Assembly: GCA_013397795.1 (NCBI GenBank)
Contig: VZTJ01000753.1
Coordinates: 1,006,589-1,070,588, forward strand
Direction of reading: 5' to 3'
DNA: 64,000 bases
Origin: Orthonyx spaldingii
Lineage: Eukaryota; Chordata; Aves; Passeriformes; Orthonychidae
Shown: one piece after another, positions 26,606 to 36,850 of the stretch
Position numbering within the stretch: position 1 is the stretch's first letter
How the letters are laid out: every line of letters begins with the position of its first letter
Translations under genes and position numbers: made by a program
Notes under the pieces: generated by a model
Databases searched by the model: none
What the model was told of the DNA's origin: nothing
What the model saw: only the letters and a program-made list of their open reading frames with translations

Positions 26606-27260
26606 GAATCATAGAATCATAGATTAGTTTGGGTTGGAAGGGACATTTAAAAGTCATCTAGTCCAACCCCTCTGCAATGAGCAGGGACATCTTCAACCAG
26701 ATCAAGTTGCTCACAGCCCTATCCAATCTGACCTTGAATATTTTCAGGGATGGGGCATCTGCCACCTCTCTGGGCAACTTGTTCCAGTGTTTTACCACCA
26801 GCATTGCAAAAAATTTATTCTTTGTATCTCATCCAGGTAGACCTACTTTTAGTTTAAAACCATTACTCCTTGTCCTATCACACCATGCCCTGCTAAAAGG
26901 CTTTCTAAAGCCCCCCTTTAGATACTGGAAGGTGCACTAAGATCTCCCCGGAGCTTCCTCTTCTCCAGGCTGAACAAACCCAGCTCTCTCATCTTTTCCT
27001 CATAGGAGAGGTGCTCCAAACCCCTGACCATTTTCATGCCTCTTCTGTGGACTCACTCCAGCAGGTCCATGTCTTTCCGTCTTTCCCCTGCTGTGGCCCC
27101 AAAGCTGGATGCAGTACTGCAGGTTGGGCAGAATCCCCTCCCTCACCCTGCTGGCCACACTGCTTTGGATGCAGCCCAGGATGCAGTTGGCATTCTGGGC
27201 TGCAAGCAATGCACCAAAGAGGCTGAGCACTTGAATACAGGATTGCTGGCTGTCATGTTA
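26606..27260 (-). mobile_element. CR1 LINE, 5'-truncated, avian type
   Basis: This is a non-LTR retrotransposon fragment lying on the minus strand. Its 3' end is at the left, where the plus strand begins with two near-copies of the 8-bp unit (GAATCATAGAATCATAG), followed by GGTTGGAAGGGACATTTAAA and CATCTAGTCCAACCCC, the standard 3' UTR of avian CR1. Reading the minus strand from about 27230 leftwards gives pieces of the ORF2 C-terminus, including ILGCIQSSVASR and YCIQLWG. The frame is then lost, and the downstream KKD..DLLE/VQRR-like and GLEHLSYEE-like pieces fall in another frame, so the copy is dead. The right end fades near 27260 (a degraded match to ATTGCTGGCT). Only about 650 bp of an element several kb long is present, the usual 5' truncation of target-primed insertion. 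Known: CR1 makes no poly-A tail and is the dominant bird LINE. Inferred: moderately old, given indels and a frameshift. Confidence 0.96.
27000..27230 (-). pseudogene. CR1 ORF2 C-terminal remnant
   Basis: This is the open part of the CR1 fragment on the minus strand, with a 76-codon reading frame. The first half (AAQNANCILGCIQSSVASR...LQYCIQLWG) matches the region following the reverse transcriptase domain of CR1 ORF2. After the QLWG motif the frame shifts and the rest (GHSRGKTERHGPAGV...) is out-of-frame translation of the normal continuation. The catalytic part of the reverse transcriptase lies upstream of the truncation and is absent, so no activity is possible. The starting methionine is accidental, not a real translation start. 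Confidence 0.85.
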
Positions 27261-28368
27261 CCCTTTTACAATTAGCAATGAGAGGGAATGGAAACAATGA
27301 GAAATATTTAAGCAATTCTGTAGAGGATTTTTTTAAAAGGAAAATATCTATAATTGGCAGTGGGTGGTGCTGACCACAGGGGCAGAGCACTAAGCCCAGC
27401 GTACCCTGCTGGGTGCTAGCAGTGGTACCACAGCAGCCCCTGATGCTCATTTCCCACACTGTGTTCCATGATGCAATGGCTCACTGTGAATGGCCTGGTC
27501 TTGCTGGTGTGCAGGAGCCTGCACAAAAGCAGTTCCTTGTTCCTCAGACATTCATGGAACCAACTGCACTGAGGCTGGCTCACCCAGCACCCATGTGGTG
27601 CCCTGAAGGGATGCCCCAACCTTCTGAGGGAACAAAGGTGCTGCAGGACCTGCTCTTCTCCAAAGGCATTGCCTTCAGGCTGCTCTCTAAAAATCGTAAC
27701 AACCTTCTATTCCAACCACTTGAGTTCACAAAATCTCCACTGGCTTCTGATCTCACAGATTTATTCGGTACCTCTGTGGGGCTTTTGCTAACCTAAACAT
27801 TATTATGCATCATAAATCTAAATACATTCATGAATTTGCCTTTGAATAAATATTTTAAGGGTAGTATCAAGTTTCACAGTGTTCTGCTTTCATACATAGC
27901 TGCTTTCCTTTTTCGCTTCTACATCAGATGCCTTTCTTACACAGAAGAAGAAAGAAAGAACTGCAAAGACCTAACTCAAGTGAACGAGAAAGCTGACACC
28001 AGGAGGTGCCAAGGCAACATCATTCCACTTCTCTTCCTCACCTCTTCCTCTCTGGATGGTAACTGCAAGATCCTGAATGCCAAACTTTGGAAAATATCCT
28101 TGCAGAGGTAGCATCTGCTCCCTTGGCATACTTCTTGAGCAGTTGTATTGGCAGCTTTAGGTTTGTCCAAGTCTATCATATGACAAGAGTGCAGATGGGT
28201 TGCCTTGGATGCTTTGTCCTCCCGGATGCCATTTTCCTTTTATTAACTTTTTATTCTAAAGAAACGTATGTACAAACCTGTATGTGGAAGGTGGCATGTG
28301 CACACAATTTCACACCAGTGAGGGGTTTTCTTTAGCCTCTGTCTAGATTTTTTACTAGCATTTAGCTT
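27261..28368. other. No gene seen
   Basis: A 127-codon open frame at 27413-27796 and a 93-codon one at 27830-28111 have no recognisable domain. Nothing else is supported. Confidence 0.6.
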
Positions 28369-28432
28369 GGATTCCTGCAAGGGCCCTGACTTTTATTGAA
28401 GTCAGTATGTGGCATCAAGCAGATTAGGCCCT
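28369..28432. repeat. Palindromic amniote repeat, degraded copy
   Basis: 'GATTCCTGCAAGGGCCCTGA', 'CTTTTATTGAAGTCAGTATG' and 'AGCAGATTAGGCCCTGA' follow the layout of an old amniote repeat. That repeat has outer arms of GATCCTGCAAxxxC...GCAGGATxxGGCCC type flanking an ATTGAAGTCAATGG core. The repeat is self-complementary, so a strand is not assigned. Confidence 0.4.
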
Positions 28433-28573
28433 GACTGTGTGGATCTGCATTTCAACCAGCTATTCTTCCACACGCCATAACTTTTCCCATCTGTGTTGAT
28501 CTTTCTTCACAAATTAGCACCTGAGTCCTCAGAATATTAGACGTGTATGAAAGCTGCTCATTTTGAGTTAACT

Positions 28574-28620
28574 TCTGCTCCCACTGCAATCAATGGGAGT
28601 TTTGCCATTTATCCAGCATT
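28574..28620. repeat. Palindromic amniote repeat, partial copy
   Basis: 'CTGCTCCCACTGCAATCAAT' followed by 'GGGAGTTTTGCCATTTATCC' matches the remembered pattern CTCCCATTGAAGTCAATGGGAGTTTTGCCATTGACTTC. The self-complementary core (CCCACTGxxxTCAATGGG) is still visible. It lies 140 bp from another degraded copy. Confidence 0.5.
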
Positions 28621-29349
28621 CAGATGAATAAATAACAGAGCGGTGACACAGTTGCCATATACACAGGTACCGGTCCTTTTCTCCTGCTTTCTTAGTTTTA
28701 TATTCCTATCTTATCTTCTATACATTAATCACAGTCACAAATCTGAATATATGGGAGTGTTTTTCTTAACTGTAAAGAAAACTACAGTTCAAATTAGCTA
28801 GTAAATCACAAGTTGCAACAGAATAAAAGCAAAGGATTCTGAGGGAAAGGAGGATGAGGCATCTAATTAAATGGAGGAATACAGAACAAAAGAGGAAAAA
28901 AATTTAAAAAATAATAAATCCAAGATAATCTGAACAGCATATTCCTAACTTTTCTAAAAGTTCTTGTTGTGATAGTATTTGTTGGGGTGTTTCATGAATA
29001 CTGTATGAATGGTTTTAAAAGGTATTTTAAATGAAAGGCAAAGCAGAAGTGCAATACTCTAAAATCAAAGCTCATTCTCAGAGAGTGGTTTAATACACTA
29101 ATCTCTTATTTCCTGAGCAGATAAAGGCACAGAGATACAAAACTGCAAACCATCTCCCCATTTTTTGTAACATACTCTTCCAACAAGGCATAAAATATAC
29201 TGACTGGTGTCCAAAATAGACAGAAATCTACCACTCTATAGCCACCTTCTCAGGGAAAAGCTTGAGAAGGCTGCAACTCATATCAGAAAATGCTCACCAA
29301 ACATGGGCTCTGTTGGACCAAAGTGAGAAGCTAATTTCAAAGTATAAAG

Positions 29350-29450
29350 ATCTGAATTAGAATCCCAGATATCAACAGCGAGAATCTAGGAAAAATTATG
29401 AAACTGAGCTCTGCACTAGCATTTTCATCTGACTGAAAAAGGGATCATTT
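29350..29450 (+). mobile_element. MIR/CORE-SINE-like element
   Basis: The landmarks appear in forward MIR order. 'GAATTAGAATCCCAGATATC' corresponds to the GGTTCGAATCCCAGCTC region, 'CTAGGAAAAATTATGAAACT' to TTGGGCAAGTTACTTAAC, 'GAGCTCTGCACTAGCATTTT' to GAGCCTCAGTTTCC, and 'CATCTGACTGAAAAAGGGAT' to CATCTGTAAAATGGGGAT. Spacing is nearly consensus. It lies about 0.9 kb from an oppositely oriented copy at 30.35 kb. Confidence 0.55.
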
Positions 29451-30344
29451 GCTCCAACCTCCCTTTGCAATAGCAGCTGCCAATCTCCTAAGTAGATGTA
29501 TTATGAGGAACCATAATTGATGAAACTGAACAGTTAGTTACCACTCCTTTAAAATGAGCCAGTGAACTGGTTAGGATTTCGTGAGATTTGGGGGATTTGG
29601 GCACAACCACAGCATTGAAAAAAAACCAAACAAACCAGCCCTGACATCATAGATATTTCCAGATCTCTGTCCTGGTTCGCTCATGTTCCCCCTTCACTAT
29701 CCTACTGACATACAGCATCCCCTCTGAATTATCCCTGTTGTTCACCGGCTAAAAACATGCTCTGACTGGAGCGGAGGAGCTTAAAAGTCAAGTGGAGGAA
29801 CTTAAAGAAGTCTGCAGAGAGCAGATCCTCTTGTATTTCCTAATCTCAGAGGGATCTATGCCTCTCAGGCCAACGTGGGACATTCATATCCTTCAGTGCT
29901 TAACTCATCTCCAGTGAATAAATATGCCAAGGACTAAAACTTGTATGAGAAAATCCTGAAGTCAGCTTGACACGAGCACTAAATACTCTATGAGGGTATA
30001 ACTTGGCTCACGTAAGGGAGTAGCTTAAACTTTTGTTAAAGTAGACAGAATACCCTTTTAAAATTGAATACTATGGCATGGTACTTATCACCCAAGTAAA
30101 GGAATTTCATTTGGTGTTCTTTACTGTAGTATACATGCATCATAAATCTCGATAAACTTGTAATGCATATAATGCTTCTAACACAAAACATAAACATAAG
30201 TACACATTCACATCATGCACACATAATAAACATATCCACCTCAGATAAAATAGTTTATACTTTTAAGCACCTCTCATGAGGCCCACACTAATCCAAAATA
30301 CATAATGCTTATGTAAGGTATCATCACAGGAAACAATCATAGCT

Positions 30345-30455
30345 AATTTAGAAATGAGGAAAACAAGACAGTAAATAAACTTGCCCATACTTGAGCAGTG
30401 ATTCTCTAGGAGCGCTGAGAATAAAACCTAGAACTCAAAACCACAAAACATCATC
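30345..30455 (-). mobile_element. MIR/CORE-SINE-like element
   Basis: The plus strand carries the reverse-complement order of MIR landmarks. 'TTTAGAAATGAGGAAAACAA' stands for TTACAGATGAGGAAACTGAG, 'AAATAAACTTGCCCATACTT' for AGTAACTTGCCCAAGGTC, and 'GAATAAAACCTAGAACTC' for GGAATAGAACCCAGGACTC. The element therefore lies on the minus strand. The A/T-rich stretch to its left may include more of the 3' part but cannot be delimited. It is diverged and non-functional. Confidence 0.6.
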
Positions 30456-30661
30456 CTTGTCATACTCAGCATGTGTAATGTAGCCAAAAATTACATAAAC
30501 CCTTTTATGCCACAAACTGCAAGTAAAAATGTCAGCGCAAGAGACAGAGAATAATTAATTTTGCATTTCAGCAGATACTTTTTTTAGAAGTTGCATGTGG
30601 GATAGATTGTTATGTGCAATCTTCAGAAATTTTCCTTTTCAGACACACAGTGCATGGGGTC

Positions 30662-30688
30662 TTCTCTTGAGAATAGAACTCAAGAGAA
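30662..30688. repeat. 10-bp inverted repeat with 7-nt spacer
   Basis: TTCTCTTGAG (30662-30671) and CTCAAGAGAA (30679-30688) are perfect inverted copies around AATAGAA. Confidence 0.85.
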
Positions 30689-30699
30689 AGAGCTCCAAG

Positions 30700-32413
30700 A
30701 AAGAAAAAGGAATTGGATTTGTGTTTCTGAGGTCCTGAGCAAGAACTTTGAGCTAATGCCTAAAATGAGACAACAGTCAATTACAAACTTCTTAAATGAT
30801 CTAACCTGTCAGATGTTATTCTAAATTAAAAGTATGGAAAAAAATTGATTAACTTTTTTATTACTTTCAGAATAGTCAAAATCAGTGTCTGGTAAACTGA
30901 TGACCCCCCTTGCTCCTCCTTTCTTTAGACAAGGTGAAGTTCTGCATGCAGCAGCTTACCAAGTGTGCTTCAGGAGGAGAAGTGAAGCCATTAAGTGGCT
31001 CCCTATCACAGACCCTTCAATTAAAGGAGGGTTTGGGGAAGTCAACAGCTGTGCTTGTAATTTCCATATGTTACAGAGATGTGAGAAGACCTCTAGTGAA
31101 AATCCAGAAGTCTCCAAAAAAACCAGGCAAGGAACAAAGTGAAAAACCATCATGAATGATCAGTCTCCAACAACAGGTAACAGCCATTATGCCTGTTGTG
31201 TAATATTTTTATTCATGAGGTTAGCATTATTATAAATAGTAATAACATGTATCTAATATACATGCAAACATTGTTTTCTAAATTGGAATATTTGGCAATG
31301 CCACTAAATATTTAAATACCCTTTAGCAGAAGGGAATTTCAACAATGAGAACTATGAAGTACTATTTGTACTCCCTGGTATGTATAAATACACCGTCAGC
31401 TCCCTGCATTTTCATTTAGCATCAGAAACAGCTTTCCAGAGAGTTAGATGCTGCTGTAAGTGTCAATATCAATGTTACTATTTATAGTGCTATAAACTAC
31501 ATTTTGAGTTATATTGGTGAAGTTAAGCTTAGGTAGCACTTCTAGCATTAATACCTTAATATAGAAATATTGCTATAAATGTAGTTTACAATTTGGAACA
31601 TAAACACAAATTCAGTGTTACTAACAGATCACCTTCTAGATTGCATGAAAACACACTGCCGAAGTGTATTTTATGCAAGCCACAATGGAGCAAAATGCAA
31701 CGATATAGATGTATTTAAATTTCCCATTTTTACACTGTCACTCAAAAACTCTTCTTCTTCCTTTTTTCCCCCCTAGCTTATTGATCTCAAGAGCTTGTGA
31801 TAGCATTTCAGTTGCTTCGCTGAGCCATTTTTAGCTTCTGCTTCTTTTTTTAAAAGCTAAATCAGGGCTCAAATGCTTCAATCAATTTAGCTTTTTCAAT
31901 TAGAGTAGAAAGTTAAAAGAAAACCCTGAGACATGATAAACTACCAAATTTTAGCATCTTGGGTTTTTGTGTTGTTTGTTATGTCCTTTTTTTTTTTCTT
32001 TCAATATCAATAACATCCTTTTACATAATAATATCCCTGACGTCTATGGCTGGAATTCATAGCAAGATGACTCCAGAGATGTTTACTGAGAGGCACAGTT
32101 TGAATTTACCACAGCCTGGTCAGGAAGGCACACATGTGGATAGCCAGGAACTCTTGACACCCTCATAGCTGTGACCTCTGGCAACACGCTGCAGCACCTC
32201 AGGGATTGCAGGGGAGAACATTATGAAATGCATGACCTTTTGCAACACTGCAAGATACAGAAGGAGTCTGAGACCTTTGTGAGAGCCAAGACCTCCAATC
32301 TCAAAATAATTTTCCATCACAGTCCCAGATTAAGACTGATGTCTACTATCTGAACAGATTAAGCCTTTTAAAATGGTACTTCAAAAAAGCCAGAGGCTGC
32401 TCCAATGCAAATC
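30700..32413. other. AT-rich non-coding sequence, no gene seen
   Basis: No exon is recognisable. A pyrimidine run ending CCCCCCCTAG at 31761-31776 resembles a 3' splice site, but no matching donor or coding sequence follows. The next 150 bp (AT-rich, with TCAATCAATTTAGC and TTTTCAATTAGAG) could be conserved non-coding DNA. Confidence 0.5.
31493..31588. repeat. 12-bp inverted arms 72 bp apart
   Basis: TAAACTACATTT (31493-31504) and AAATGTAGTTTA (31577-31588) are perfect inverted copies. GCTATAAA-like words also lie next to both arms in direct orientation. A small decayed inverted-repeat element is possible, but the region is AT-rich and chance cannot be excluded. Confidence 0.5.
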
Positions 32414-32459
32414 ACTATCAACAGAAATCAATGAGGTGCTATGGGGGAGATTCAGACCA
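32414..32459. repeat. Possible palindromic amniote repeat remnant
   Basis: 'CTATCAACAGAAATCAATGA' followed by 'GGTGCTATGGGGGAGATTCA' is compatible with a decayed CCATTGACTTCAATGGxGTT...GATTCxGGCC copy. The match is short and weak. Confidence 0.28.
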
Positions 32460-32659
32460 CTTGAATTCTATGTAAGTGGATAGACTACATCTTAAAAAAA
32501 ATCAGAACATCTGGTTTTCACCATCAGGTGATTTGATTAGTCAATGGTTCAGTTCCACTTGAGCAATGCCTGTCGTAGTGGGTTTAGAAAGACAAGGCGC
32601 GGGGCAAGCTGCTACCCAAAGTTTGCTGCAAGTGCTCATGAGTTACACAGCACCTTGGC

Positions 32660-32770
32660 TGAAGTCCCAATCCTCAATCCTGTTCTGGCACTTAACTTTA
32701 GGCAGGTCATTTGGCTTTTCCTTAGGTATTTTTGGTACTCTGGGGAACAAAAATCCATCTTACCTTGGGT
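32660..32770 (+). mobile_element. MIR/CORE-SINE-like element
   Basis: The core order is readable. 'TTCTGGCACTTAACTTTAGG' corresponds to GCTCTGCCACTTACTAGC, 'GCAGGTCATTTGGCTTTTCC' to GGCAAGTCACTTAACCTCTC, 'ACTCTGGGGAACAAAAATCC' to the CATCTGTAAAATGGGGATAAT region, and 'ATCTTACCTTGGG' to the TACCTACCTCATAGGG region. The tRNA-like head is not recognisable. Short open frames across this segment are chance products of the repeat. Confidence 0.5.
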
Positions 32771-33684
32771 CAGACAACGTGGGATAGCTAATGAGAGAAA
32801 ACTGAAAATTGAGACTAGCAGCTTGTGCTTTATTTCAGTCTTCTCTTCAGGTTTAATTCAGATCAATCATCATCCAGATCATTGGATCATATTTAACCTG
32901 ACTTAACTACACATTTCATTGCAAGTGCTGGGATGCAGTACACTTGAGTACAGACATCTGTAATACAGGTATAAAAGAACATGTAAGTTCAAGGGAAATG
33001 TTTCACAATGATTAATCTGTGTAAGAAGAGTATTTGGAGAATTTGATAGAAGATTCTAAACCATGGTTAAACCTCATTCTCTTAAATGTCATTTTTTTAT
33101 TACCTTTTTCTTTCTTTTCTTCAAATGTAAGCTACACATACTTTTTTAGGTCCATAATAGGCAGTCACTGCTGAAAAAACTGGTAGGAGATAATCAGTAG
33201 ATTTGAATAGTTGGGGTGATTGTCTGATTATTTAATCAAAACTGTTTTTAGGCACTTCATTAGGGTTTTAATAGCAACTGGCAACACACAATTAATTAGA
33301 AAAACCTGCAGACACTGGAAATCTTGTCCTGAAACACTTGTACCCTGTGCACATGCAATCCTTCTGATCAGATGCCAAGAGGAAAGGCAGGCTGTTGTGC
33401 TCTATTTGTGGCTCAACCTGCATCATTTAGGAACCGGTGAATCCCATAGCTAATTGCCAGTATTGCAAAGGATTGCACAGAGCGTGAGCAGCAGTCACAC
33501 CCAGCCATGAGTTAATGTAAATATCCAGGTGATGACCAAGCGGTGTGGCCATGCTCATGGATCTCGGAGTTGTTCTGAACTCACCATCATCACATCTCCC
33601 TTTCTGTGGAAGGGCCAGTGAGGGGTGGAGTGATCTTTTCAACACCACAGAGATTCAGTGCTAGCAATAAGATCCCCGTTAACC

Positions 33685-33732
33685 TCATTATGACTACTTC
33701 TGTTATTGTGGTAGTAACCTGTAATGGAGACA
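33685..33732 (+). repeat. Possible old repeat (TTGTGGTAGTACC type)
   Basis: 'CATTATGACTACTTCTGTTA' and 'TTGTGGTAGTAACCTGTAAT' resemble the head of the same repeat family seen at 45887 (ATTATTTGTATTGTGGTAGTGCCTAGxGGCCCCA). The downstream half is not preserved. Confidence 0.35.
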
Positions 33733-34577
33733 AAGGTAGGCAGAGGGAAGTAAGGCAGCAGGAGAGCCCCTTTTCTAACAGCTAAAAAGGAAAAAGATGA
33801 CAACTAATTTCTGAACAGATGCCAAAACTAAATTGGGGTATCTTGTACGTGCTTGTTTTATTTACTAGAAATTCATCCTGCTCCTTAATATAGTCACAGA
33901 GATCTGCATGAATACAAAGATGAAGCGAGGTCTTTATAAATGGGATAAGTCGCTTAGGGTTTGCACACCCCAAGTCCCAAAAATAACCGGTCTTGCAGCT
34001 ATTTCTCGCAACGCTGAGGTTCTGCATTGCCCATTCTTAGTGCAGGTACAAGCACTTATTATTATAAACATATATTTTAAGAACAATAAGTAAGTGATGA
34101 ATTGGCCACTTGCAGTTTTCATGACAGCAAGGTGAAATGGTAGCTGTGGTGACCAGGGGATGTCCTGGTTCCTCCTCGCAGAGAGGTATTCAGCGCACGT
34201 AATAATTATTCATCCATCTCGTTCACACTAAAGGCATCGGCAATGCAATTTTAGCCTGATAATCAAGACCATATGACAAAAACCAAGGCCATTAGGGACC
34301 AATTTCAAGTATTCTCTGCAAGACAATGATTTTCCAACTGCACTTACATATGCTGAATAGTTACTTCTGCACGACCGCACCTGCTCTCATTTATGTAACC
34401 CTCCATCCTCTCCCCTTTTTTCTATCTCTTCTTTTCTTGTAATGCAAAGAAGGAAAGTTTCAAAGGGTTGCTGGAATCTTCCTAGAAACAGATTTGATTT
34501 ATTTATATTTCTGGCTGGCCACACGCTGTGAGCAAATAAGAATGTGGCAAATGTAAAAGTTAGTTTGTGCTAATGTC

Positions 34578-34646
34578 AGATCAAGTTCTACCCTCAACAG
34601 ACGTTGTGGGGCTGCATTAATGTAAATCAGAGCAGGATTTGGCCCA
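34578..34646. repeat. Palindromic amniote repeat, internally deleted
   Basis: The left arm is 'GATCAAGTTCTACCCTC' and the right arm 'AATCAGAGCAGGATTTGGCC'. These are imperfect inverted copies of the pattern GGCCAAATTCTGCTCTC / GAGAGCAGAATTTGGCC. Between them 'GTGGGGCTGCATTAATGTAA' keeps part of the GTGGAGTTxCACxxGTGTAAAT interior. The central part of the palindrome is missing. The structure looks like a MITE with long terminal inverted repeats, but no transposase link can be shown here. Confidence 0.5.
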
Positions 34647-34735
34647 ACACTTTCATTCACTTCCTATACATATTCAAATTACATGAATATTTTGTACAAT
34701 CCCTTCCTCCCTCTACAGACACATGCATAGTTCTG

Positions 34736-34864
34736 TCTCAGATTCCAGCCTTGGTTACAATGGTGACTTCATCGGAGCTGTTTCCTGCATTTATGCTACT
34801 GCTGCACATCTGAATGAGGTGCAATGGGACTACTCGTGCAAGTGAAGCAAGCAGAATGCGGCCC
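34736..34864. repeat. Palindromic amniote repeat, one or two adjacent copies
   Basis: 'GTCTCAGATTCCAGCC', 'GGTGACTTCATCGGAGCTGT', 'CATTTATGCTACTGCTGCAC' and 'ATCTGAATGAGG' follow the GACTTCAATGGAGTTxxxCCTGATTTACACCAGTGTAAATCTGAGTGAG pattern. Next, 'GCAATGGGACTACTCGTGCA' and 'AGTGAAGCAAGCAGAATGCG' follow the AATGGGACTACTCxxGTGAGTAAAG...GCAGGATxxGGCC pattern. Two related subfamilies may be joined here. Confidence 0.5.
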
Positions 34865-35299
34865 TTGGTCTCTAAGCCAGGTCTGCCCTATTGTAATAAT
34901 TTTGTTCCTTAATTACTTTCTGCTTATTTTTGACTGTACCATTTCAATATCAGTCACATAATAATGTTGCCTTTGAAAAGACTGTGGTGTCACTGTAAAT
35001 CAGAGTTCTGTAAGGTTAAAGGCTTCAATTGCCAGAGGGGAAAAACGCCAAAATTATTTTCAAATTATACATAGTATAACTCAAAGACTGTAGCATCTTT
35101 TAATATTAATGCTCCTAAAGAAATGACTACACCTTCAAGCTTTTTCAGATATAATTCAAATACTAAAAAGAATAATAAGCTCCATTACTAATGATGCAAC
35201 AACCTCTTATGCCAGAAGAATAGAACCTATAAAATTAGTGAGTAAGAAGTAAAAAAGGCAAGACTGTATCAGGAAACGATCCTGTAATAACACAACCTA

Positions 35300-35436
35300 G
35301 ATCCTCATCCTGTAAACCTTTATTTGCATGAGTGATCCTGTCTCACATAAGAAGTGCTATGGACTCCATTCGGCAATTCGTACAAGTGAAAATTATTCAT
35401 GAATTTGAATAAGAGAGTATATGATCAGATCAGCTC
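35300..35436. repeat. Palindromic amniote repeat, nearly full-length degraded copy
   Basis: Left half: 'GATCCTCATCCTGTAAACCT', 'TTATTTGCATGAGTGATCCT', 'GTCTCACATAAGAAGTGCTA', 'TGGACTCCATTCGG'. Right half: 'TCGTACAAGTGAAAATTATT', 'CATGAATTTGAATAAGAGAG', 'TATATGATCAGATC'. The two halves are imperfect reverse complements, for example TTATTxGCATGAGT against ATTCATGAATTTGAATAA, around a CCATT core. This matches the remembered repeat that begins GATCCTGCAAACACTTA and ends GTGTTTGCAGGATC. It is the most complete copy of the family in the window. Confidence 0.6.
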
Positions 35437-36780
35437 CTAGCCTTCTCTGTCAGTGATCAATCTTCTTGCTACAACCCACCCCCTTCAGATTTAAAATTAA
35501 GAAAAAAATTCCATCTTTTGAAAACTGAAATAAAGTTGCATTTCTCAAAGCAAAGCTTTGGTCTACGAAGTCATTATTAGAATGAGGAGAAATACTCCTG
35601 GACCACGCTCTTGTTCATATATATTCTAGATCTGTTTTTTAGTTGTATCCTATAATAATTTAAGGCAATGGCATCAGAAAGATCAATGCAGCTGCACTCT
35701 AGTATTGAATTAATCTCACAGTACTATTGGTGTCTTCTGGAAAACTACTGTACTGAATCCAAAGTGGGAGAACCTTGGCTTGCTAGGAATGCTCCTGATT
35801 TTTGAAGGATAATTATCATGGTGTCCAGTAAAAACGACTGCTTGATTTTTCAAATACTTAGGTACTGGCATGTGCTTCTTCTGTGCTGATCACATATAAT
35901 AAGATCCAGGTACAGGATTTTGCTAATACTTGGGAATTACATTAGAAATGAGAAGTGAAAGAAATTAAGGAGGAGGAATGCTCTTGCTGTTTTTCATGCC
36001 CTGTATGAGTCCCCACACATGAACAAAAATCCCCAGTTATGTTACAAAGCATCAAAAACCAGAACATCCTCAAGGTGGCTAAGGATGAGATCTCATTTTC
36101 CAAATTTCAAGGGCCTTACTGAAATGCTTAAAACCACTCTACCACCTCATTTTTTGGCCATTGCTTCAAAACAAAATTTGCAGTGTATTTCCTATACACC
36201 ATTTTCTGCCTCCCAGCAAATACCAATATTGCTTAAACTTCATTTAAATGTCTTAATTCAATTGAACCCAGAGGTCATTGACACCTCAGTAATTTCTATT
36301 TAAAACCATTCAGCCAAAAATAAACAAACAAAAACAAAACTGGAGCAGAATCTCCTCTGGAGATTATCCTCATTTTAAAAGAAATTACCCTGCCTGACTT
36401 TTTATAAGATAATTATTGCAATTGTTTTGCCTAATGAATATTGTTTGAGTATTATAATGCCATGCTATGCATCCTGAATAAGGAACAATTAACAGAGCTT
36501 TGTTCTCTTGACATCCCAGGACACAGCTGAAAGGAAAGCTTGGCCCTAAAGATTTGGGTTTTTTCTGGCTAAACAACATCTCAAACATACCAGAGGTAGG
36601 ATCCAAAGACACAACTCGAAACAATTCAAACCAGGGACGTGCTGCTTCTAGAGATCTTAGAGATGGAGCTGATGGTTTCATTCCCTAACCACTCCTATCA
36701 ATCTGAAAGATGCCAGCAAATGAAAGCTTTCACTTGCAAAGACTTCAGGGCTTGAGCAGAGAAAAAGAATTTTACATGTG

Positions 36781-36850
36781 TCACTCCCCAGACTTCAGTG
36801 GGATTACGCGGAGTTTCTATTGTGTAAGCAAGAGGAGGTCAATTTGTGCT
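36781..36850. repeat. Palindromic amniote repeat, right half
   Basis: 'AGACTTCAGTGGGATTACGC', 'GGAGTTTCTATTGTGTAAGC' and 'AAGAGGAGGTCAATTTG' follow GACTTCAGTGGAGTTACTCCGGATTTACACTGGTGTAAGTGAGAGCAGAATTTG. Only the core and one arm are recognisable. Confidence 0.5.

Noticed and set aside
31761..31776. Pyrimidine run with CCCTAG as a 3' splice site
   Set aside because: No suitable donor nearby and no coding potential downstream.
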